Shown: positions 7,283 to 15,754, counted from the stretch's first letter. The stretch: DNA of 64,000 bases from JACDAN01 sp963842235 (GCA_963842235.1 CAWJFT010000003.1:124001-188000); one strand, 5' to 3'. Numbers and translations: made by a program. Notes: generated by a model not told the origin, from the letters alone.

Positions 7283-8540
7283 CAGCCTCGATCGTGCGGT
7301 CGATCTCCTCGTCGCCGTGGGCGAACGAGGGGAACATGGCCTCGAACTGCGAGGGAGCGATGTAGATCCCGTGCGTGAGCAGGTGCCGGAAGAGCGCCCC
7401 ATACTGCTCGGTGTCACTTTCGCGCGTGACCTGGTCGAGATTCGCGAGGAAGGTGCCTGGCACCTTCGAGTCGGGTCGGCCACAGAAGAGGGTCAAGAGT
7501 GCGCCCACTCGCTGGACGGTACCGTGCCTCGAAAGGCCGGCTTCGAGCCGCTCGCCTCGGCGCTCGAGCTCCTCGTAGACAGCCGAAGCTCGGAGCCGCC
7601 GCAGCACTGAGATCCCGGCTGCCGTGGCCAGCGGGTTTCCGGACAATGTCCCGGCCTGGTAGACGGGGCCCGAGGGGGCAAGCTGCTCCATGACATCCGT
7701 GCGCCCCCCGAAGGCGGCGAGCGGAAGCCCACCGCCGACGATCTTTCCGAGGACGGTCAGGTCGGGCCGAACGCCGAACCGCTTCTGCGCGCCGCCCCTG
7801 GCGACGCGAAAGCCCGTGATGACCTCGTCGAAGACGAGGAGGGCGCCGGAGGCGTCACAGAGCCGCCGCAGCCCCTCGAGGAAACCGGGCAGGGGCGGAA
7901 TCACGCCCATGTTCCCGGCGACCGGCTCCACGATGATGCAGGCCAGCCCCTCGCCGTACTGCGCGACGGCGGCCGCCGTGGCATCCAGGTCGTTGTACGG
8001 GCAGACGATCGTATGAGCCGTCACGTCGGTCGGCACGCCGGGCGTAGAAGGAATGCCGAGCGTCGCCACGCCCGAGCCGGCCTCGGCGAGGAGCGCATCC
8101 ACGTGCCCGTGGTAGCCCCCCGCGAACTTGAGCACCCGGTCGCGGTGCGTCGCGCCGCGCGCCAACCGGATCGCGCTCATCGCCGCCTCGGTGCCCGAGG
8201 AGACGAGCCGCACCATCTCGACCGAGGGAACGGCGTCGACGATCTCCTCCGCCAGCATGACCTCCCGCTCTGTCGGCGCGCCGTAGCTCGTCCCGCCAAC
8301 CGCCGCCTCCCGCACGGCTTCCACCGTCTCCGGATCCGCGTGCCCGAAGATGAGCGCACCCCAGGAGCACACCCAGTCGAGCAGGCGGACGCCTTCCTCC
8401 GTCTCCAGGTACGCGCCCTCGGCGCGGCGCACGAAGAACGGCTCGTCGAGCCCAACGGCGCGCATCGCGCGCACCGGCGAGTTGACCCCGCCCGGGATGA
8501 GCCGCTGCGCTCTCCGGAAGAGATCCGTGGCCTGTGTCAG
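7263..8540 (-). CDS. hemL: Glutamate-1-semialdehyde 2,1-aminomutase
   Basis: Converts glutamate-1-semialdehyde to 5-aminolevulinate with PLP, the second step of the C5 heme pathway in the cytosol. Landmarks are 'RAQRLIPGGVNSPVRA' at the N-terminus, 'SSGTEAAMSAIRLAR', 'FDEVITGFR', and 'GKIVGGGLP' carrying the PLP lysine. Family comparison demands a start a few codons before 'DLFRRAQ', yet no ATG, GTG or TTG exists there; CTG at 8540 gives a 425-aa protein of normal length and forms a CTGA overlap with the hemB stop, with AAGGAG 14 bases upstream. A second CTG six bases earlier is the alternative. A ~10-residue insertion (around K-V-P-G-T-F) corresponds to a palindromic element at 7449-7467. 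Confidence 0.9.
   Translation of the reverse strand: MTQATDLFRRAQRLIPGGVNSPVRAMRAVGLDEPFFVRRAEGAYLETEEGVRLLDWVCSWGALIFGHADPETVEAVREAAVGGTSYGAPTEREVMLAEEIVDAVPSVEMVRLVSSGTEAAMSAIRLARGATHRDRVLKFAGGYHGHVDALLAEAGSGVATLGIPSTPGVPTDVTAHTIVCPYNDLDATAAAVAQYGEGLACIIVEPVAGNMGVIPPLPGFLEGLRRLCDASGALLVFDEVITGFRVARGGAQKRFGVRPDLTVLGKIVGGGLPLAAFGGRTDVMEQLAPSGPVYQAGTLSGNPLATAAGISVLRRLRASAVYEELERRGERLEAGLSRHGTVQRVGALLTLFCGRPDSKVPGTFLANLDQVTRESDTEQYGALFRHLLTHGIYIAPSQFEAMFPSFAHGDEEIDRTIEAVESFAG
7449..7467. repeat. Palindromic element inside hemL, core GTGCCTGGCAC
   Basis: Nine-base perfect arms (GAAGGTGCC / GGCACCTTC) around one central base. On the coding strand it reads as Lys-Val-Pro-Gly-Thr-Phe, inside a stretch where hemL relatives are about ten residues shorter. 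The same GTGCC-N-GGCAC core occurs in the palindrome at 44359-44383. Confidence 0.6.
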
Positions 8541-9499
8541 AGCCAGTGGGCGAGCTCCTTGGCCCAGTAGGAGACGATCACGTCGGCACCTGCCCGCTTG
8601 ATCGTCGTCAGCGACTCGAGCGCCGCGGCCTGCTCGTCCATCCACCCGGCGGCACCCGCCGCCTTGACCATCGCGTATTCCCCGGAGACGTTGTAAGCGG
8701 CGAGCGGCAGGTCGAAGCGCTCCCGAACCGCGCGGATCACGTCGAGATTCGGCAAAGCCGGCTTCACCATCAGGACGTCCGCGCCCTCCTGGACGTCCAG
8801 CTCGCACTCGCGGAGCGCCTCGCGCACGTTGGCGGGATCCATCTGATAGCCGCGCCGGTCGCCGAACGCGGGCGCCGAGCCCGCCGCCTCCCGAAACGGC
8901 CCGTAGAACGCCGACGCGTACTTCGCCGCGTAGGAAAGGATCGGCGTCGCCTCGAAGTTGGTCTCGTCGAGCGCCGCACGCAGCGCCCCGACGCGCCCGT
9001 CCATCATGTCGCTGGGGGCGACCGCGTCCGCTCCGGCCTCGACGTGGCTGACCGCCGTCCGCGCCAGCAGCTCGAGCGTCTCGTCATTCGCAACCTCCTC
9101 GCCGTCGAGGACGCCGCAATGTCCGTGCGACGTGTACTCGCACAGGCAGACGTCCGTCACGAGGACGAGCTGCGGGACGCGCTCGCGGATCGCACGGAGC
9201 GCCTGCTGGACGGTCCCGTCCTCGTCCCAGGCGCCGGAGCCCTGGTCGTCCTTCTCCTCCGGGATCCCGAAGAGCAGGAGCGCCGTGACGCCAAGCGCGG
9301 CACACTCCTCGGCCTCCGCGACGACCTGTTCCACCGTGAAGCGCGACAGAGCAGGTAGCGCCTCGTTGGGCAACGGCTCAGGCGCGACGAAGACGGGCAG
9401 CACGAAGTCTGCGAGATCGAGCCGCGTCTCGCGGACGAGAGCGCGCAACGCCCCCGTCCGCCGCAGCCGCCGCAGCCGGGTGACCGGAAACGTGCTCAT
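8537..9499 (-). CDS. hemB: Delta-aminolevulinic acid dehydratase (porphobilinogen synthase)
   Basis: Condenses two 5-aminolevulinate molecules to porphobilinogen. From ATG 9499 the product is 320 aa, normal for the family. It holds the metal-binding Cys cluster 'DVCLCEYTSHGHCG' (~115-128), 'SDMMDGRV', the first Schiff-base lysine in 'YAAKYASAFYGPF' and the second in 'VKPALPN'. hemL follows with a four-base overlap, so the two steps around aminolevulinate are translationally linked. No stop codon separates this gene from the upstream permease: the frame is open from 10786 through to 8537, so as sequenced the two form one 749-codon frame. No Shine-Dalgarno is seen before the internal ATG. Confidence 0.9.
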   Translation of the reverse strand: MSTFPVTRLRRLRRTGALRALVRETRLDLADFVLPVFVAPEPLPNEALPALSRFTVEQVVAEAEECAALGVTALLLFGIPEEKDDQGSGAWDEDGTVQQALRAIRERVPQLVLVTDVCLCEYTSHGHCGVLDGEEVANDETLELLARTAVSHVEAGADAVAPSDMMDGRVGALRAALDETNFEATPILSYAAKYASAFYGPFREAAGSAPAFGDRRGYQMDPANVREALRECELDVQEGADVLMVKPALPNLDVIRAVRERFDLPLAAYNVSGEYAMVKAAGAAGWMDEQAAALESLTTIKRAGADVIVSYWAKELAHWL

Positions 9500-10786
9500 G
9501 TGGAACGCGACGTTAGCCGCAGGAGGAGGAGGCGGCGCCTCCTCGATCTCGACCTCCAGCGGCACCTGGCCGTCTTCCTCCCAGGATTGGAACGCAAACC
9601 GCTCGCCGAAGAACTCCCAAAGGGCGCGGAAGCCGGCAAGGAGCGGCAGCGCGACGAAGATCCCGGGCAGCCCGTAGATCTCGCCTCCGGCGAGCAGCCC
9701 GAAGATGACGAGGAGCGGGTGCAGCCGCAGTGCGCTGCCCATCACGTTCGGGACGACGATGTGGCCCTCGATCTGGTGGATGGCGAGGAAGAGCAGCGCG
9801 ACCCAGATCGCCGAGAACGGATCGACGATGAGCGCGTAGATGATCGGCGGGATCGCGCCGAGCCAGGGACCGAGGTACGGGATCAGCTCCATCACCGCAA
9901 CCCACGCTCCGAAGAGCAGCGCGTAGCGGTCCATCCCCTCCGCCCAGCCGAGGACGCCCAGCACCCAGAGCCCCACGCCGGCGCTGGTGCCGATGATCAG
10001 CGATAGCAGCACCTGGCCGCGCACGTAGCCCGCGAGTGCGCTCTCGATCCGCGGGATCAGCGAGCCCGAGCCCGGGTGTGGCGGAAAGCGCCGGTCGACT
10101 GCGGCCGATAACCGGCCCATGTCCAGGAGCATGTAGACCGACACGACGATGATCAGCACGAGGCTGAAGAGCAACTCGAAGATCGAGAGCGCCGCGCCCT
10201 CGAGGAAGTCGATCGCGCGGCTCGTGTACTCCTGCGGATTGGCATCGCGGAGCGAGTCGACGAAGTCCTGACCCTGCTTCCGGACCTGGATCCGCTCGAG
10301 GCCGTGGTCGTCGAGCCAGGCCTGGAGGCGGTCGACGTCTTGCTCGGCCTCGGTCTGACCGGTCTGTCCGCGCTCGACCGTAAGGTAGTTGTCGATCCGG
10401 TCCGCAGCCTCGCGTGACTGGTCGATGACGACCGCGCCCAGCGCGATCGCGCCGATCACGATCGCGGCGGCGAAGCTCAGGTAGACGACGGCGATCGAGA
10501 AACCGCGCGGAATCCGAAGCCGGCCGAGTGCCCGCACGAGGGGATCGAGCAGCAGCGCGATCAGGGCGGCGACCAGGAACAGGAAGACGACGTGAGAGAC
10601 CGCCGACGCGAGCGTCCACAGAAACAGCAGGGCGAGCGGCAGTCCGACGAGCTGAATCCAGCGCGGAATCTCGACCTTCTGGACTCCCGTCGGCATCGCG
10701 CTGATCGTAGCGCCGAGGTCCTCGCGCTCAGGCCTCCGGCCTGGCACTGGAATATCGCGGAAGATGGGAACCTTGCGCTCGACCAT
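9500..10786 (-). CDS. AI-2E family transporter (permease), reading in frame into hemB
   Basis: About 429 codons precede the hemB ATG. The architecture is that of the AI-2E/YdiK/PerM family: paired N-terminal helices (~40-90), a soluble region (~115-185, EAEQDVDRLQAWLDDHG), then about five further helices including 'GSLIPRIESALAGYVRGQ' and the family signature region 'ELIPYLGPWLGAIPPI'. Starts at ATG 10786 or ATG 10696 both work; neither has a good ribosome site. The C-terminus is Pro-rich (EEAPPPPPAA) and then continues as hemB without a stop. A TAA lies one frame over at 9513-9515, so a single-base change would restore a separate 3' end. Substrate unknown. Confidence 0.82.
9526..9544 (-). 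promoter_or_regulatory. GC-rich hairpin upstream of hemB ATG
   Basis: In the mRNA sense this reads GAGGAGGC-GCC-GCCTCCTC, an eight-base-pair perfect stem with a three-base loop ending 26 bases before the hemB ATG. The right arm resembles the 3' end of 16S rRNA rather than a ribosome site. It could limit translation entry at hemB. Confidence 0.45.
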
Positions 10787-10882
10787 CAGCGGGTGGAGCC
10801 CGACTTGGCTCTAGACTCCTCCGGCTCCATGTCCCAGAGGTCCCAGTTGAAGCCGCGCAGGCGGTCGGTTAGCGTGCGCCCG

Positions 10883-11659
10883 ATGCCTTCGCCCAAGGCA
10901 GTCGAGCAGGCGCGCCGCGCCCGCCGGCGCCGTGCTGCCGGTCACAAGCGGGCGAGGCGTGTTGCGCTCCTCGTCCTCGCATCGTCGGCGGTCGGAGTGA
11001 CCCTGCTCTTGAGCGCATTCGACTCCGGCTCGGCAACCCCCGCGCGGACCGCCCCTGCTCCGGCGCAGCGGCTGCTCCCGACGGGGCCGCCGCGTCCGCA
11101 GATCGTCGCCCTCCGAGACACGGTGCGAATCCAGATGCCGATCTCGCAGTCACGGGTGACGGCGATCGGCTACCACGGGGTGAACAACGGTGCGCTCGCG
11201 CTTGCGCCTGTGGGGCGGCAGGCGAACGAGGGAGCCCTCGCGCGCTTCGCGCGCAGGATCCTCGGCAGCGGCGACAACGGGCTCGCGTTCTACCAGCTGG
11301 GTGGCGAGGGGCCTGCCACCGCGGTGCTCGATGTCGGAGCCGCCCCGGGCACCGACGTCTACGCGCCGGTCGACGGAACCGTCGTGGGAATCACCGACTT
11401 CGTGATCAGCGGACGAAAGCTCGGCAGCCGCATCGACGTCCAGCCGGCGAGCGCGCCCTCGTTCGTCGTCTCGCTCAGTCACCTGCGCTCCGACCCGGCG
11501 CTCACCGTCGGCAGCGTCGTGACGGCGGCGACGTCGAAGATCGGCACGGTGCTCGACTTCTCGCGGGTGGAACGGCAGGCGCTCGCCCGCTACACGCAAG
11601 ACGCGGGCAATCACGTCTCCGTGGAAGTCCGCCCCGCCGCCACCCTGGCCATCCCATAA
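10883..11659 (+). CDS. Membrane-anchored degenerate LytM/M23-like domain protein
   Basis: About 258 aa from ATG 10883 (ATG 10829 is possible). A very basic N-terminus (ARRARRRRAAGHKRARR) precedes one transmembrane helix (~26-47), then an exported domain. The C-terminal ~110 residues follow the M23 beta fold ('AAPGTDVYAPVDGTVVGI', 'SLSHLRSDPALTVGSVV', 'GNHVSVEVRP'), but the H-x3-D zinc ligand pair is not there: the position before 'GTDVYAP' lacks His. It is therefore probably a non-catalytic, envelope-located regulator or scaffold for peptidoglycan hydrolysis. The YmdB-type gene follows with an overlapping stop, so the two are likely translated together. Confidence 0.72.
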   Translation: MPSPKAVEQARRARRRRAAGHKRARRVALLVLASSAVGVTLLLSAFDSGSATPARTAPAPAQRLLPTGPPRPQIVALRDTVRIQMPISQSRVTAIGYHGVNNGALALAPVGRQANEGALARFARRILGSGDNGLAFYQLGGEGPATAVLDVGAAPGTDVYAPVDGTVVGITDFVISGRKLGSRIDVQPASAPSFVVSLSHLRSDPALTVGSVVTAATSKIGTVLDFSRVERQALARYTQDAGNHVSVEVRPAATLAIP

Positions 11660-12438
11660 TCCTCCTCTTCGTCGCCGACGTGAACGGGACCCCCGGGGTG
11701 CGCGCCGTCGAGCGCCTGCTCCCGGAGCTTCGGGAAGAGCTGCGCGCGGACTTCTGCGTCGCCAACGGCGAGAACGCCGCCGACGGCCTCGGGATCACGC
11801 CGCACCTCGCCGAGCGGATCCTCGCCTCCGGCGTCGACGTGGTCACCCTCGGCAACCACGCCTGGCGGCGCAAGGAAGTGATTCCCTACCTGGCGGAGAC
11901 CGACCGCGTCATCCGCCCGGCCAACCTCTCGAAGCACACACCAGGCCGCGGGCTGACGTTCGCCGAAGGCTCGAACGGCACCACCGTGGCCGTGATCAAC
12001 CTCCTGGGACAACTGTTCCTCGCGCCGCCGATGGGCCCGTGGGAGGTCGTCGACGAGCTGGTCGCGGAGGCCCGCCGGACGACACCCGTCATCCTCGTGG
12101 ACATGCACGGCGAGGCGACGAGCGAGAAGGTCGCGATGGCCGCTTACCTGGACGGAAAGGTCACGGCCGTGCTCGGAACGCACACGCACGTCCAGACCAA
12201 CGACGCACGGGTCTCGCCGGCCGGCACGGCGGCGATCACCGACGCCGGCATGACCGGACCGCACGACTCCGTGATCGGCGTCATCACCGAGCTGGCCGTC
12301 GAGCAGATGCGCACAGGCGTCCCGGTCCGCTTCCGAACCGCGAGCGGAGGAGTGCGGCTCGAGGGCGTGCTCGTGGAGTGCGGCGAGGACGGCCGGGCTA
12401 CGCGCTGCGAGCCGGTTCGCGCCGAACTGCCGACATGA
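11656..12438 (+). CDS. YmdB/TIGR00282-type metallophosphoesterase (2',3'-cyclic nucleotide phosphodiesterase)
   Basis: Calcineurin-like phosphoesterase of the YmdB group, with 'GENAADG', 'GNHAW', 'MHGEATSEK' and 'GTHTHVQT' providing dinuclear metal ligands. Relatives begin 'M-hydrophobic5-GD-V-x-G', and here 'ILLFVADVNGTPG' matches from codons 11656 onward. Using the first canonical codon, GTG 11680, would delete the first strand and the metal-binding Asp. The likely start is therefore ATA 11656, which makes an ATAA overlap with the stop of the preceding gene, giving 260 aa; ATC 11659 is the alternative. The gene ends 41 bases inside the convergent membrane protein gene. The family cleaves cyclic nucleotides and affects biofilm and sporulation in Bacillus. 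Confidence 0.82.
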   Translation: MILLFVADVNGTPGVRAVERLLPELREELRADFCVANGENAADGLGITPHLAERILASGVDVVTLGNHAWRRKEVIPYLAETDRVIRPANLSKHTPGRGLTFAEGSNGTTVAVINLLGQLFLAPPMGPWEVVDELVAEARRTTPVILVDMHGEATSEKVAMAAYLDGKVTAVLGTHTHVQTNDARVSPAGTAAITDAGMTGPHDSVIGVITELAVEQMRTGVPVRFRTASGGVRLEGVLVECGEDGRATRCEPVRAELPT

Positions 12439-13594
12439 GAACGACGAGCAGGGCCACGAGGGTCAGGTCGCGAGCGAGGACGAGCCACGACGCGGCCGCG
12501 TCGAACTCGAGCGCCAGCCTCCAGTAGCGGAACGGAAACCAGAGTTGTGTGAGGACGAGTGCGACGGCAAGGAGCGCGGACGCGACGAGCCCGCGCCGCC
12601 CTCGAACGAGGGGGACGAGCGGGACGAGCCAGATCAGGAACTGCGGCGAGAGCACTTTCCCGAACGCGACGAACGCGCACACCGCCGCAGCGCTGGCGGC
12701 GAGCAGGCGGTCGCGACTCGCCGACCCTCGTCCGTACCAGACCCAGATCGCGAGGAGCGCCACGAGCTGGAGCACCGTCGTGACGACGGCGACCACGTCG
12801 GCACCGGTGCCTGCCAGGTTCTGCGAGCCGTGGCTCTGGTCCAGCGTGAGGTCGAGCCCAAGGAGCTGATGGGCGGCGAGCAGGAGCCCGGATCCGAGGC
12901 TCTCGATCTGAAGCGGCCGCGAAGCCTGGGCCCACAGCGAGTCCCAGAGGCCGCCAGGCGAGATGATCGCGAACGGAAGAAAGACCGCCGCGACGACGGC
13001 CGCGTAAATCGCCGCACACACGAACGTCTCACGCCGGCCGCGCAGCCGCCAGACGTAGGCCAGGGCAACCGGAAGGAGGACGGCCGGGAAGACCTTTGCG
13101 GCCGTCGCCAGGCCGAGCGAGCCGAGCCCGAGCCTGAAGCGCCCAAAGACCAGAAATGCCAGCGCGACCAGGGTCAACGCGACGGGCCAGAGATCGAAGC
13201 GCGAGAGGTAGACGGAGCCGAGCGCGAGCGGGGCGGCAGCGACGTACAGCGGCGCCCACAGCGACGGGGCGATCGCCGCGACCAGCAGAACGCAGGCGAT
13301 GCCGAGGCTGACCAGAAGGCCCTCGAAGCGGTGGCGGTAGCGCTCCGAGCCGCCCTCTCCGAGCGCGGGCAGGACGAAGACGGGCAAGGCCGCCGGCGGG
13401 TATTCGACGCGAAAGTCCCGATAGGGCATCCGCCCGTCCGTCACGGCCTCGCCGTAGCGCTCATAGACCGGCGTGTCGATGATGTCGTTCCGCGCGTAGA
13501 AGCCGTGGTGGAGCAGTCCCCAGACCAGGAGAAAGCAAACGACGCCGAGGGCGGCGCTAGCGAGCCGCGACCAGCTCGCGTTGCGTCTCGTCAA
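12398..13594 (-). CDS. Polytopic membrane protein, GT87/DUF2029-like glycosyltransferase
   Basis: A 398-aa protein from TTG 13594, which overlaps the end of the upstream gene by 38 bases. It has about ten hydrophobic helices and the GT-C-like early loop 'DIIDTPVYERYGEAVTDGRMPYRDFRVEYPP' positions ~37-67, in which 'YPP' and the acidic residues are shared with actinobacterial GT87 mannosyltransferases using polyprenyl-phosphate sugars. A later 'AAKVFPAVLLPVALAY' also fits. Together with the next two upstream genes (another polytopic protein and GtrA) it suggests a cell-envelope glycan module. Donor and acceptor cannot be deduced. Confidence 0.72.
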   Translation of the reverse strand: MTRRNASWSRLASAALGVVCFLLVWGLLHHGFYARNDIIDTPVYERYGEAVTDGRMPYRDFRVEYPPAALPVFVLPALGEGGSERYRHRFEGLLVSLGIACVLLVAAIAPSLWAPLYVAAAPLALGSVYLSRFDLWPVALTLVALAFLVFGRFRLGLGSLGLATAAKVFPAVLLPVALAYVWRLRGRRETFVCAAIYAAVVAAVFLPFAIISPGGLWDSLWAQASRPLQIESLGSGLLLAAHQLLGLDLTLDQSHGSQNLAGTGADVVAVVTTVLQLVALLAIWVWYGRGSASRDRLLAASAAAVCAFVAFGKVLSPQFLIWLVPLVPLVRGRRGLVASALLAVALVLTQLWFPFRYWRLALEFDAAASWLVLARDLTLVALLVVLMSAVRREPARSA

Positions 13595-15275
13595 GCGCGG
13601 GCGGCGGCGCTTCCGGCTCAGGCCGCGAGGCCGCCAGCACGGCGAACGCGACGAAGGGGAAGAACCACGGCAGGTAGAGGAACGACCAGTGAGTGAGCAC
13701 GAGCTCGAAGCCGATCAGGAGCGCTCCGGTCAGCGCAGCGAGCTGCAGCGGCGAGCGCCGGCGGGGATAGAAGGCCGCGGCCACGGCGCCGAGAGCCACC
13801 GCGCCGATCAGCGGCAGTTGGACGAGCCTGAGATCCGGGATCCCGGCGGCGTGGTACTGCCCCCAGTCCCAGATCGAGAACGGGGACTCACGTGTGAGCT
13901 GCCAACCGAGCGTCCGGTCCCAGAAGACACGGGCGGCGTGGACTGGATCGGGCTCCAGGAGCAGGATCGAGAAGGCGGCGAGCGTCGCACCCGCGAACCC
14001 AGCCGCATAGAGCAGCGGCCCGCGCGGTCGTCGCAGCCGAACCGCTTCCGGATACCCGGCCCAGAGCGGAGCGACGAGCAGCGCGCCGAACTTCGCCCAG
14101 CCGGCAAGGGCCGCGAAGATCCCGCGCGCCCACGGTGACGAGACGAGCCAGAAGCCCCAGATGAGGAGCATCGGCGGCAGGGCATCGTTCGTGTTCGAGC
14201 TCGACACGTACTGCGTGAACGGGTAGGCGGCCCACGCAAAGGCGAGCGTGGCCGCGAGCGGTAACCCGCCGAAACGTCGCCCGACGAGGGCCAGCCCGAT
14301 GAGCGCGAGGAGGTCGAGGGCAATCGACGTGAAGTGGGCGGCCGGCAGCCGGTCCCAGCGTCCACTCCAGCCGAGCAGCAGATACCCGGGGATGTAGGCC
14401 TCGTACGACACCGGCCCGTAGGTGTCGCCGCGCTCGTTGGACGACTCGCAGCGGCCGTTGGTCTGGATTCGGTCGCGGATCTCGCCCTCGGAGTCCGCGC
14501 GCCCGCACGCCCGGAGCGTGCCCTCCTTCGGCATGTGTCCGTAGGGCATCTCGCCGTTTACGATCCGCTGCGCGCCGATCACGCCCGAGTAGCCGACGTC
14601 GATCACGTTCGAGCCGTGGAGGTTGAGGCCGATCCGAAAGCCCGTCAGAAAGACGGTCGCGGCCGCGAGCAGCCAGACGGGCCAAAACGCAGCCCGTCTC
14701 GACGGGCCACGGGCCCGAACGCCGATCCAGACCATGCGGGCGAGGAGATACGCGAGCGCCGGATAAGCGAGCGGCATGCTCGTGAAGACCTCGCCCTGGT
14801 TGAAGAACCACAGCGAGACCGAGAACGACAGGAGCACGAGCAGGTCGAGCGTCCGCAAGCTCAACGGCCGGCGCCAATCGACGAGGCCGAGGAGGAAGAC
14901 GGCGCAGATCGCAAGCCAGACCGAGACGCGATTGATCGTCCTGCCGCCGAAGGCCCCCTCGTAGCCGCGGGCCATCTTCCAGGCAACCTGTGGGCCCGTC
15001 CACGCCTCCGTCACACGGCCCGTCGCGTCGGCGACCTTGCCCGTGGCGATCTCGCCGGCCTCGCCCCACCAGACGTGCACCGTCCAGGCGCCGGTCTTCT
15101 CGTCGAACGACGCATCCTTCGAGACCCCGGTCGACGGATAGCGGTCGAGCCAGTTCGCAACCTTCTCGTGTCGCAGGAAGGCCCTCGTTGCCTCCTGCTC
15201 GGTCAACCTTGCATCTGCCGCCGTCGCCGGTTGCGCCGCGACGAGCGCGAGCACGACGACGAGGAGCGCTCGCAT
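13557..15275 (-). CDS. Secreted-domain plus polytopic membrane protein, possible GT-C glycosyltransferase
   Basis: The 572-aa protein begins at ATG 15275, overlapping the gtrA stop by one base. A signal peptide (~1-20) leads into an exported ~95-residue region with a 'VHVWWGEAGEIATGKVADATG' type beta structure, then about ten transmembrane helices from ~118 on. A loop 'VGYSGVIGAQRIVNGEMPYGHMP' followed by 'GDTYGPVSYEAYIP' resembles the acceptor loop of GT-C/GT87 membrane glycosyltransferases. It ends 38 bases inside the next gene. Placement between gtrA and a GT87-like gene points to envelope polysaccharide assembly; the exported N-terminal domain is not one I recognise. Confidence 0.7.
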   Translation of the reverse strand: MRALLVVVLALVAAQPATAADARLTEQEATRAFLRHEKVANWLDRYPSTGVSKDASFDEKTGAWTVHVWWGEAGEIATGKVADATGRVTEAWTGPQVAWKMARGYEGAFGGRTINRVSVWLAICAVFLLGLVDWRRPLSLRTLDLLVLLSFSVSLWFFNQGEVFTSMPLAYPALAYLLARMVWIGVRARGPSRRAAFWPVWLLAAATVFLTGFRIGLNLHGSNVIDVGYSGVIGAQRIVNGEMPYGHMPKEGTLRACGRADSEGEIRDRIQTNGRCESSNERGDTYGPVSYEAYIPGYLLLGWSGRWDRLPAAHFTSIALDLLALIGLALVGRRFGGLPLAATLAFAWAAYPFTQYVSSSNTNDALPPMLLIWGFWLVSSPWARGIFAALAGWAKFGALLVAPLWAGYPEAVRLRRPRGPLLYAAGFAGATLAAFSILLLEPDPVHAARVFWDRTLGWQLTRESPFSIWDWGQYHAAGIPDLRLVQLPLIGAVALGAVAAAFYPRRRSPLQLAALTGALLIGFELVLTHWSFLYLPWFFPFVAFAVLAASRPEPEAPPPALDETQRELVAAR

Positions 15276-15724
15276 CAGGGCCTTCGGCGGAAGCTCCAGA
15301 GCTTGTTGCCGATGAAGTTCAGCGGCGTCACCAAGAGGATCGCAAGCGCCTGCGCGGGAATCTTCTCCATTCCGAGCATCACGAGCCCGTCGAGGATCAG
15401 CAGGTTCGCGGCCAGGGCGCAGACGGCGACGATCAGGAAGCGGATGCCCTGGTAGGCGACATGTCCACGCTGGCCTCTGAACGTCCAGACGCGGTTCCAT
15501 GTGTAGTTGTTCGTCACGGCGACGAGGAACGAAACCGTTGCGGCGAGCAGGTGGTGCCAGTCCGCGCCGAGGACGAGCGCGCTGAACACGGCGAGGTTGA
15601 TGACGTACCCCGTGGCGCCGACGGTGCAGAACTTCGCGAGCTGAACCCAGTTGTCGGGACGCCGGAGCGCTGCGCCGGCGCGGCCGCCGACGAGGACGAG
15701 CGAGGTGGCGATCGAGCGCGACAC
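15275..15724 (-). CDS. GtrA-family flippase-like protein
   Basis: 149 aa from GTG 15724 with four transmembrane helices. 'QLAKFCTVGATGYVINLAVF' (~28-48) and 'TNNYTWNRVWTFR' (~70-83) are the hallmarks of GtrA, and the C-terminus 'TPLNFIGNKLWSFRR' repeats the pattern. GtrA proteins are thought to move polyprenyl-phosphate-linked sugars across the membrane. It overlaps the following membrane glycosyltransferase-like gene by one base. A 30-base gap separates it from the PRC-barrel gene upstream. Confidence 0.88.
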   Translation of the reverse strand: MSRSIATSLVLVGGRAGAALRRPDNWVQLAKFCTVGATGYVINLAVFSALVLGADWHHLLAATVSFLVAVTNNYTWNRVWTFRGQRGHVAYQGIRFLIVAVCALAANLLILDGLVMLGMEKIPAQALAILLVTPLNFIGNKLWSFRRRP

Positions 15725-15754
15725 GGACGGCGGCGAGCCTACCCGTTTCGCAAG

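Noticed and set aside
8600..8660. In-frame GTG about 40 codons upstream as a canonical hemL start
   Set aside because: It would add ~40 residues of hemB shadow sequence ahead of the conserved N-terminus and place most of them inside hemB.
11680..12438. GTG 11680 as start of the YmdB-type gene
   Set aside because: It removes the first strand and a metal-binding Asp; upstream in-frame codons match the family N-terminus.
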